From positions 1 through 6,115 of the forward strand of contig JAOZVT010000738.1 in assembly GCA_025869455.1 (NCBI GenBank): a stretch of 6,115 nt of DNA, in the 5' to 3' direction. How positions within the stretch are numbered: the stretch's first letter is position 1; every line of letters starts with the position of its first letter. The notes under the pieces were generated by a model, which saw nothing but the letters and a program-made list of their open reading frames with translations, searched no databases and was not told the origin of the DNA. Below are positions 1 through 6,115 of the stretch, one piece after another. The stretch comes from Prosthecobacter sp. GTDB lineage: Bacteria; Verrucomicrobiota; Verrucomicrobiia; Verrucomicrobiales; Verrucomicrobiaceae. The translations under genes were made by a program, and so were the position numbers.

Positions 1-26
1 AAAAAACACGCCTGATGGCGTGTTTT
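1..26 (-). terminator. Rho-independent terminator closing the operon
   Basis: On the minus strand, about 25 bases after the stop of the heparinase-like gene, positions 26-17 and 12-3 form a perfect 10-bp inverted repeat. It has a 4-base loop (13-16), a six-pair GC-rich core (CACGCC/GGCGTG) and four flanking A-T pairs. The left arm runs into at least six T residues on the minus strand up to the window edge, the classic form of an intrinsic terminator. On the plus strand the same hairpin is followed by TTTT (23-26), so it may also stop convergent transcription from the left. Whether a convergent gene exists there cannot be seen. Confidence 0.9.
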
Positions 27-51
27 ACGTGAGCGAATCTATTTCAGTCGG

Positions 52-1896
52 CTAAGCCTCTCGCTGAAGTGTGAAGCTCAGGCTTCCTTGCATCCCCGTG
101 AGGACTAAAACGGGTGCGGTTTCGATCTTCCCATAAGCGGGAGAAACCCGGCGCTCTTGGATCGCCACACAGACGCCAGATTCCTTCACCTGGAGTGCCC
201 ATGAGCGCTCACCACGAGAGACTCGAATCATCGAATCATTCCCTGGAACATGTGATTTGAGACGGCATTGAGGATGGAATGTAAGGTGAACTTCAAAAGC
301 TTTCCCATGGGTTTCCACATCACAAATCTCCACTCCGGCCGCCTGCACTTTCACCGTTCTTTGGAAAGAACAACCTTCATGTTCAAACTGAGCCTTCATC
401 TCATCACCATCCATGGCCAGCGTGGGTACCGCGTGATGACGAGTCCATAAAAAGGGCCCTAATCGTTTAGGCGTCTGATAGCCGTCAACAGGGAGGGGGC
501 CATTGTGAGCCTCCCAAGCTGCCAATTCTGAACGCAGTGCCGTGAACCCATAGTAACCGCCGGTGCCAGGATCAATCAGCAGGGCCTCATCGCCATCCCA
601 GACGGAGACATGCAAGGCATCCGCATGCCCATGCGCGGCCAAAACACCAAAGCCTAGAGGAGAAGCATCCAGCCGCGCCATCCAATCATTCGTCCGAACC
701 ACCGCTATTCCACTTTTGGGAAAGAGGCGGCAGGAAGATGCCGGAGGCAAAGAAGGACTCACCCCTAACCAAAAACGCAGTGAATTATTCTCCCCGCGCA
801 GCCATGCTAGCCATTCGGCAGGAGCCTCCGCACGATTCTGTGTCACGGGCACAACCTGCGCATCATCATTATCGCCGAAATCCCAGGGTTCTTTACCCTG
901 TGCTAAGAGCTGAAGAAAATCGGCGGCTTTGACCAAACGATCATAAACATCCCCTGCCCTGCAACCCACGGCACGAACAGCCTGCCAAGCCAAATCAAAA
1001 GCAAAGGCGTGGTAGTGCAAAGCTTGCTCATGTGATCCGCCATCTTCAGCAAATTGATGAAGAACCTCCGCCCCTAGCCAATCCCAAGCAGCATCGGCTG
1101 AACAGGCAATCTCTTCCAACTTCGGCCACCGTGAAACGGCCACGGTCAGAGCCGAAAGCTCACCTAACAAATGATTGTTAGCCGATGATCCCGTAGAACG
1201 ATATCGCCAAACCCAAGCCGCATGAACGGGCACAATGCGCTTAACTAGCACAGCTTGGGCATCACAAATGATCTCACTTTCTGCGGTCAAAGAGGCACTG
1301 ACCAGGGCATCAAACCACATAAAGTTGATCAATCGCAGAGCTACCTCAAGGGGGCTCGTCCAATTGATTCCCATACCTGGTGGATTGCGGTCGCACCAAT
1401 CTTCCAACCAGAGCTGAGCTTGGCGAATCGCCGCCAAATCATGATTCAGCCAGCCATGCATGGCTAAACGTGTCATCTCTGCCCAACGATTGATTTCCCA
1501 GATGCTACGAGCATCCGCTCCGTCGGGTAGCCGTCGATGATTCAACCGATAGGCGGGGATATCAGGATCTATCACCACACCACAGGCTGGATCACGATGC
1601 CAGCAAGGCGGCGCGCCAACATCCACCACTCGCCAGCCAAAGAGTTGCCATTTTCCACCCTGTAACTTTTTTGCGTCCTCGACCAACTGAGCACGAAGCT
1701 CGGCAGGCGCAGTCAATTCATCTGGAAGACGCGGGATCTTAGGAGCCGCAGGCCCTGGATCAAAGGACTCCAGTTGATTTAAGAATCCCGTCTGAGTCAA
1801 CTGCCGCCACCGCTCATGGACGCGACTAAACACCTCCTTTGGCTTCATAACCCGTAGCCGATTGGCATACCAGGCGATGGTTTCATTGATCTTCAT
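52..1896 (-). CDS. Heparinase II/III family protein (polysaccharide lyase-like), no signal peptide
   Basis: The 614-residue product resembles the heparinase II/III-like proteins encoded in exopolysaccharide clusters. Family members are lyases that cleave uronic-acid-containing polysaccharides by beta-elimination; the substrate here is unknown. Residues about 1-340 form the alpha-helical N-terminal part. Visible signatures are the opening WYANRLR (9-15), WEINRW (133-138), NWTSPLEVALR (178-188), NNHLLGE (240-246) and HYH (294-296). Residues about 385-610 form the beta-sheet C-terminal part, with HGHADALH (422-429), DPGT (442-445) and AHN (463-465). By analogy with heparinase II, H242, Y295 and H422 or H424 are candidate catalytic residues; this is inferred. 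The N-terminus is charged, with no hydrophobic segment, so a cytoplasmic location is likely unless the start is wrong. The ATG lies 3 bases after the stop of the upstream gene without a good ribosome binding site, suggesting translational coupling. The stop is TAG. The family call is firm; substrate and activity are not. Confidence 0.9.
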   Translation of the reverse strand: MKINETIAWYANRLRVMKPKEVFSRVHERWRQLTQTGFLNQLESFDPGPAAPKIPRLPDELTAPAELRAQLVEDAKKLQGGKWQLFGWRVVDVGAPPCWHRDPACGVVIDPDIPAYRLNHRRLPDGADARSIWEINRWAEMTRLAMHGWLNHDLAAIRQAQLWLEDWCDRNPPGMGINWTSPLEVALRLINFMWFDALVSASLTAESEIICDAQAVLVKRIVPVHAAWVWRYRSTGSSANNHLLGELSALTVAVSRWPKLEEIACSADAAWDWLGAEVLHQFAEDGGSHEQALHYHAFAFDLAWQAVRAVGCRAGDVYDRLVKAADFLQLLAQGKEPWDFGDNDDAQVVPVTQNRAEAPAEWLAWLRGENNSLRFWLGVSPSLPPASSCRLFPKSGIAVVRTNDWMARLDASPLGFGVLAAHGHADALHVSVWDGDEALLIDPGTGGYYGFTALRSELAAWEAHNGPLPVDGYQTPKRLGPFLWTRHHAVPTLAMDGDEMKAQFEHEGCSFQRTVKVQAAGVEICDVETHGKAFEVHLTFHPQCRLKSHVPGNDSMIRVSRGERSWALQVKESGVCVAIQERRVSPAYGKIETAPVLVLTGMQGSLSFTLQREA

Positions 1897-1899
1897 GAA

Positions 1900-4044
1900 C
1901 TAGACCCGTACAGCACACCCCTGACGCAAACTTTCAAGTACGGCAAAGGTCAAAAGCATGCTTTGTCGCACTTCCTGGTAGGCCATAGGATGAGCCTTCC
2001 CCTCTTTAAGAAAAGATAGCCAAGCCTTCATTTCCTCGGCATGCCCTTTGCTGGAAAAAGACTTCACCACCCGTTTTCGATTCTGATACAGCGTCAGCTT
2101 CTGGAAGTTTTCACACTCCGCCACTAGACCCGTGGCGAACACCCGAAAACTCTCTTTGGGAAAAGCATAGTCACCCTCTGCTGAATACACAATCTGGGCA
2201 GAGGAACCATCCTGAAACTCAATCTGTGCTGTCACTGAGTCAGGGAAAGAAGGCCGACCCACCGTCTGGGCCATCACCTTCACTGGCTGGCCTAACAAAT
2301 AACAGGCATAGTCAAAAAAGTGACAAGCTTCCCCCAAAACGCGCCCCCCACTTTCTTCTACATTGGCATACCAATGATCGGGAGCCAATGGCCCCGCAAA
2401 CACATGATACGTCAGAGTTTTGCTACCAGGCAATGAACTCAGCCGTTGCTTCAATTCCACCGTTGCGGGTGCAAAGCGACGATTAAAGCCGACCATCACG
2501 CTTCCAGAAGAGCCGCTGATGGCTTCATCCACTTCGCTCAATTCTTCCCGGCTCAGACACAGGGGCTTTTCAACAAAGACCTGCTTGCTTGCGGCCAATC
2601 CTTTTAACACCAAAGGCGCATGCAAATGATGGCGCGTGCCGATCATCAGGGCTCCACCAGCCGCCTGAAACACCTTGGTTGCATCTGTCTCAGCTTGGGC
2701 AAAACCAAATTTCTCCTTCACATGCCGGGCGCTCAACCCGGTACCATTGACGATGCTGCCAAGTTCTAGATGTCCCTTCACATGAGGCAAGAGCATGGTG
2801 CGGGCAAAATTCCCCGCCCCAATGACATCCACGGCCAAGCATGGCGACGAGAGCTTTAATGGTGCAGTCGTTACAGATGGAACTATCGACGACTCACTTT
2901 CCGTTCGTGTTGTTAAAATAGCTGTCTTTTCGTATTGTAGTACCACACCGATATCCGCATTTCCAGGCTGCATCAGAGCATCATAAACAGAGACGGCTTG
3001 ACTGAAATCCGCCCGGCGTGTGGTCACGGGAGCCAGATCGAGAAGACCCGTTTTCATCAATTGAAGGCAGGCGTCAAAATTGCGATTCTCCGTCCAGCGC
3101 ACATAACCAATAGGGTAATCTTTCCCGCCCAATTCATACTGCGGGTCATAACGACCAGGCCCATAGCTGCGTGAATAACGAACCTCAATGTCCTTCATAT
3201 AAGCGGTCTTCCAGGAAAGTTCCGCATCATAGATTCCTACGATCACCATTACCCCGCGATCTCTCAGCGCAGCAATGGCGGTATCGGCCGCTTCACTGCC
3301 TTTCCCGCCCACACAAAGAAGGACAGCGTCCACACCTTCGCCATTTGTCCAGTCATGGACCGCATCCACCACCTTTGTTTGCTTGGGATTAATACCAATC
3401 TCCGCGCCCATGTTTAGCGCGGTCTTCAAACGAGAATCCACGTAGTCCACGCCCATGACACGAGCGCCCGATGCTCGTAAAAGGCTGGTCGCTAGCAAGC
3501 CGACCAACCCCTGCCCCATCACTACCACACGATCTCCGATCTGCACCCTAGCCTGCCTAACCGCTTGCATGGAAATGGCAGACAAGGTGGTGTAAGCGGC
3601 CTGCCAATCCTGCACCCCCTCTGGAACTGGCGAAGCCAGCAAGTCTGGCACGCCGATCATCTCCGCATGAAAAGCACACTCTGCGCCGCCACAAGCCACG
3701 CGATCCCCCACACGAAAGCGTGTATTTAATTCATCCACAGCCACCACCACACCTGCGGCGGAGTAGCCTAAAGGCGATGGAGATTCCAGGCGATTACGCA
3801 CCTTTTCCATGGCGGATTTCCACCCCAGAGTACGGGCTGTATCCAGCACCTTTTTGACCTGATCAGGACGTGCCTTAGCTTTCTGAAGCAACGACATTCG
3901 TGCCTGCTCCACCTTCATCTTTTCCGTCCCTGGAGAGATGACCGAACAGGTCGTTCGCACCAAAATACCTCCAGGAGGAGGCATGGGTGCAGGCACTTCT
4001 TGAAGTTCAAGACGGCCATCCTGGTATTGAGCGAGCTGACGCAT
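1900..4044 (-). CDS. Bi-domain oxidoreductase: zinc-type dehydrogenase-like half fused to Gfo/Idh/MocA half
   Basis: The 714-residue product (from the ATG at 4044) combines two NAD(P)-binding enzymes. Residues about 1-370 are a medium-chain dehydrogenase-like unit with a Rossmann motif GQGLVG (177-182); D200 ends the next strand, which hints at NAD(H). The LGHE signature that supplies zinc ligands in classical alcohol dehydrogenases reads LGYS (92-95), and no four-cysteine structural zinc lobe is visible, so this half is probably zinc-independent. A Ser/Thr-rich linker spans about 374-402. Residues about 403-714 are a Gfo/Idh/MocA unit with GAGNFA (409-414), EKP (492-494) and a GEACHFFD motif (571-578). 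K493 and H575 are the likely catalytic pair. Such fusions usually sit in surface polysaccharide clusters and are thought to oxidise or reduce nucleotide sugars; the substrate is unknown. An alternative TTG start lies 9 bases upstream (4053), but family members usually begin close to this ATG. The stop is TAG. Confidence 0.9.
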   Translation of the reverse strand: MRQLAQYQDGRLELQEVPAPMPPPGGILVRTTCSVISPGTEKMKVEQARMSLLQKAKARPDQVKKVLDTARTLGWKSAMEKVRNRLESPSPLGYSAAGVVVAVDELNTRFRVGDRVACGGAECAFHAEMIGVPDLLASPVPEGVQDWQAAYTTLSAISMQAVRQARVQIGDRVVVMGQGLVGLLATSLLRASGARVMGVDYVDSRLKTALNMGAEIGINPKQTKVVDAVHDWTNGEGVDAVLLCVGGKGSEAADTAIAALRDRGVMVIVGIYDAELSWKTAYMKDIEVRYSRSYGPGRYDPQYELGGKDYPIGYVRWTENRNFDACLQLMKTGLLDLAPVTTRRADFSQAVSVYDALMQPGNADIGVVLQYEKTAILTTRTESESSIVPSVTTAPLKLSSPCLAVDVIGAGNFARTMLLPHVKGHLELGSIVNGTGLSARHVKEKFGFAQAETDATKVFQAAGGALMIGTRHHLHAPLVLKGLAASKQVFVEKPLCLSREELSEVDEAISGSSGSVMVGFNRRFAPATVELKQRLSSLPGSKTLTYHVFAGPLAPDHWYANVEESGGRVLGEACHFFDYACYLLGQPVKVMAQTVGRPSFPDSVTAQIEFQDGSSAQIVYSAEGDYAFPKESFRVFATGLVAECENFQKLTLYQNRKRVVKSFSSKGHAEEMKAWLSFLKEGKAHPMAYQEVRQSMLLTFAVLESLRQGCAVRV

Positions 4045-4059
4045 GGAAATCAAAATAAC
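4045..4059 (-). other. 15-base junction with alternative TTG start and no clear ribosome binding site
   Basis: This gap lies between the TAA stop of the fused adenylate-forming/aminotransferase gene (4060-4062) and the ATG of the oxidoreductase gene (4042-4044). An in-frame TTG at 4051-4053 would add Met-Ile-Ser to the protein. Neither start has a GGAGG-like sequence at proper spacing: the minus strand reads GTTATTTTGATTTCC before the ATG. The ATG is preferred because the protein then opens with MRQLAQ, which matches the usual start of the family. Re-initiation by ribosomes finishing the upstream gene is the likely route of translation. Confidence 0.55.
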
Positions 4060-6115
4060 TTAAGCGTTGGTGGCAGGTGGACTCGCCGCGTCATGTTGAG
4101 GAGAACGTTGCCAATATTCCTCGAACAAGGCCATGAGTCGGTCGGTGCTTTCTTGACCGCCAATGGTGATGCGTACGCTTTGCGCGAGTTGATTGGAACG
4201 ATCTCGAATCAGAATGCCCTTGGTCTCAAACCATTGAGCCAAGTCTGAGGCATGTGGCATTTGGAAAAGCACAAAGTTGCCATGGGATTCATAACACTTC
4301 ACGTCATGATCGCGTAGGAACTGGATGAACCGCGCGCGCTGTTTTTTCACCTCCTCAATGTGAGCTTTCACCTGCCCCCAGTCCTCCAGAGAAGTCTGGG
4401 CAGCCACCTGAGCAAAGGTGGTTAGGTGCTTGGGATTGGCGACACGCTTGATGGTCTCGATCAGACTCACATCTCCAAGGAGGTAACCCACACGTAACCC
4501 CGCCAATCCAAAGGCTTTGGAAAAGGTACGAACAATCACCAAATTGGAAAATTGAGCAATGAGAGGCACGCAATCAAGCTCCGCAAACTCGGCATAAGCT
4601 TCATCCAAGATGACCAAAGCATTCACACGTGCGGCAGCCGAACAAAGAGCCGTCATTTGTTCACGCGACAGGCAGTATCCAATGGGATTGTTCGGATTGG
4701 TCAGGTAAATCAGACGAGGCATTTCCTCCTGAATCGCCTTGAGCATCTCGGACACGGGAAACTCCCCTTCCCCTAAGTAGCTGAAGTGCAAGGCCGTGCC
4801 GCCACTTTGCTCCGCCACGGCCCGAAAGTTATCGTAGCCAGGCACCACAATCATCACCTTATCCCCACGAGTGACAAAGCACTGGGCCAGATAAGCCAGC
4901 GCCATATCGGACCCATGAGTGGCCAAAACATTGGCTTCACTGATGTTATGATGGTTGGCTAAAGCTTGATGCAATCCTTGTGGGTAGGCTTCGGGATACC
5001 AGATGATGGAGCGTGGATCCTGAACTAATGCCGTGAGTTTCTCACGAACCCGATCCGAAGTAAGACGATCCGCTTCATTCCAATCCAGTTTAAGGATATC
5101 TTCGCCAGCACGTGAGCGCGACCAAGCCACCTGAGATGAAAGGGTGTATTCTCTGCGTTCTTCGACGGCTTTATTCGCACGTCGTCTCACGACAACCGGA
5201 GTCTTGCCATCACGGTTGGTTTCAAACCGTTGATTGATTCGAATCTCCAAGGACATGGCGTCTCCGAAACGAGAACTGAGTTCTTCTTTAACCACCACGT
5301 AAGCTGGATGACGCTCAAAATGGGCATCCGTTGTCTCGATGTTCACCACAATGTCGGACGCCCCAAACTGAACGATCTGGAAGCGGATCACTCCAGGCAC
5401 CGAGCGAAACACCGAATAGAAATTCACGGAGGGTAAACGGCGGCCATCGGGTGTGATGATCACGTCATCCTTACGCCCCTGAACCTGGGCCAATTTACGT
5501 GGAAACAATGTCGCTTCCGTTTCCGAAGCATGCCGACTGACAATGTCACCCGTATCGTAGCGGATGAAGGGCATCGCTGGATTTTGCAAACTGGTCGCGA
5601 TCAGCCGACTGTTGCCCGGAGCCAAAGTATCATCAGGGAGGAACTCCGCATGGCCATACTGCCAGACAATATCCAGACCGTCATGATCCGCGCCTTCGTA
5701 GGCCACCAGCGTCGGCTCCGTCATGCCATACCAATCGAATAGGATACGACCAAAAACCCGCTCAATAGCCTCCCGCTCATGAGGAGCTAGTGTCTCCGAA
5801 GCTGTAAATAAACCCTTCACCGAAGGCAGACGTTTACCCGTGCGCTCCAGGAACTCAGCTAAGACAAGAAGCGAAGAGGGATAGCTGCGGATGAACTTGG
5901 GCTGAAAGGATTCGATAGCCGCCATGTAGTCAGCCGACGTGCGTGGCGAAAAATGGTAGGCAGACATGAACAGGGTGTTTTGAGCCTTGTCATGAATCCA
6001 CAGCGGATCACTCGCTTTAGAAGGAACGTAACTGCGCAGCGCCAGAAAGGGGTCACGAAAGCGATAGCCTGCCTGAGCCCACATCTGGTACATGCAGGCA
6101 TAATCTAGGGCGATG
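4060..6115 (-). CDS. PaaK/CapK-type adenylate-forming domain fused to HisC-like aminotransferase (5' end beyond the window)
   Basis: The reading frame stays open to the right edge: seven more codons (I-A-L-D-Y-A-C) precede the Met codon at 6093. That Met is therefore very unlikely to be the true start, and the N-terminal region with the ATP-binding TSG-type motif is missing from view. Numbering from that Met, residues 1-303 are the rest of a phenylacetate-CoA ligase/CapK-like domain: YGMTEP (122-127), RYDTGD (178-183), the hinge-like GRKDD (206-210) and K297 in NRDGKTP as the candidate catalytic lysine. After a short charged linker (304-320), residues about 320-660 form a full-length HisC-like fold-type I aminotransferase: HGSD (393-396), NPNNPIG (466-472), DEAYAEF (497-503), PLP-lysine K526 in TFSKAFGLAGLR, N606 in GNFVLF, and R641 in VRITIG for the substrate carboxylate. 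The aminotransferase could make or use an amino acid that the first domain activates as an acyl-adenylate or thioester. This is inference; no substrate is evident. The position in an apparent polysaccharide operon argues against plain histidine biosynthesis. The stop is TAA. Confidence 0.9.
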   Translation of the reverse strand, partial: IALDYACMYQMWAQAGYRFRDPFLALRSYVPSKASDPLWIHDKAQNTLFMSAYHFSPRTSADYMAAIESFQPKFIRSYPSSLLVLAEFLERTGKRLPSVKGLFTASETLAPHEREAIERVFGRILFDWYGMTEPTLVAYEGADHDGLDIVWQYGHAEFLPDDTLAPGNSRLIATSLQNPAMPFIRYDTGDIVSRHASETEATLFPRKLAQVQGRKDDVIITPDGRRLPSVNFYSVFRSVPGVIRFQIVQFGASDIVVNIETTDAHFERHPAYVVVKEELSSRFGDAMSLEIRINQRFETNRDGKTPVVVRRRANKAVEERREYTLSSQVAWSRSRAGEDILKLDWNEADRLTSDRVREKLTALVQDPRSIIWYPEAYPQGLHQALANHHNISEANVLATHGSDMALAYLAQCFVTRGDKVMIVVPGYDNFRAVAEQSGGTALHFSYLGEGEFPVSEMLKAIQEEMPRLIYLTNPNNPIGYCLSREQMTALCSAAARVNALVILDEAYAEFAELDCVPLIAQFSNLVIVRTFSKAFGLAGLRVGYLLGDVSLIETIKRVANPKHLTTFAQVAAQTSLEDWGQVKAHIEEVKKQRARFIQFLRDHDVKCYESHGNFVLFQMPHASDLAQWFETKGILIRDRSNQLAQSVRITIGGQESTDRLMALFEEYWQRSPQHDAASPPATNA

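Noticed and set aside
563..913. Plus-strand open frame of 116 codons inside the heparinase-like gene
   Set aside because: It lies wholly antisense to a gene with strong family motifs, its protein is Ser/Arg/Pro-rich without recognisable domains, and other short plus-strand frames overlap it.
3121..3318. Short repeated word TTTCCCGCCCA at 3121 and 3301
   Set aside because: It is only about 11 bases, occurs within coding sequence as Gly-Gly-Lys-type codons, and shows no further repeat structure.
4000..4248. Plus-strand open frame of 82 codons spanning the junction of two minus-strand genes
   Set aside because: It is antisense to the coding ends of both genes, shows no recognisable motif, and I see no promoter supporting it.
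4060..5142. Aminotransferase half as a housekeeping histidinol-phosphate aminotransferase (hisC)
   Set aside because: It is part of a fusion with an acyl-activating domain and has no histidine biosynthesis gene beside it, so the gene symbol is not justified despite HisC-like motifs.
6091..6093. ATG at 6093 as the true start of the fused gene
   Set aside because: The frame remains open to the window edge and residues before it fit the family; a start here would remove the ATP-binding N-terminal region.
5859..6101. Minus-strand open frame of 80 codons near the right edge
   Set aside because: It overlaps the adenylate-forming domain in another frame, and the real frame shows clear family similarity there.

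Overview
The window holds three large genes, all on the minus strand and read from the right edge to the left. They are packed with gaps of 15 and 3 bases and end at a strong intrinsic terminator at the left edge. The plus strand carries no gene I can support, and no stretch over 300 bases lacks a gene. I see no RNA gene, mobile element, CRISPR array or tandem repeat.

In transcription order the genes are as follows. (1) Positions 6115-4060 hold the 3' part of a large fused gene. Its N-terminal half is a PaaK/CapK-type adenylate-forming domain whose start lies beyond the right edge. Its C-terminal half is a complete HisC-like PLP aminotransferase. (2) Positions 4044-1900 encode a two-domain oxidoreductase: a medium-chain dehydrogenase-like half without the usual zinc His-Glu pair, joined to a Gfo/Idh/MocA-type sugar dehydrogenase half. 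(3) Positions 1896-52 encode a heparinase II/III family protein with no visible signal peptide. A perfect 10-bp hairpin with a T run at positions 1-26 closes the transcription unit.

Two-domain oxidoreductases, heparinase II/III-like proteins and CapK-like proteins are commonly found together in bacterial exopolysaccharide, capsule or O-antigen gene clusters. The best reading is therefore the 3' end of a surface polysaccharide biosynthesis operon. A working model, which is inference, is that the oxidoreductase modifies a nucleotide sugar or uronic acid, and the fused enzyme makes and activates an amino- or carboxylic-acid decoration. The heparinase-like protein would cleave or edit uronate-containing chains. 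No glycosyltransferase, flippase or polymerase is in view, so the pathway itself cannot be confirmed from here.

The organism is a bacterium, probably Gram-negative and of moderate GC content. Downstream genes in the operon lack clear Shine-Dalgarno sequences. The style of these proteins would fit Verrucomicrobiota or a similar environmental lineage, but that is a weak guess. The most unusual item is the adenylate-forming/aminotransferase fusion.
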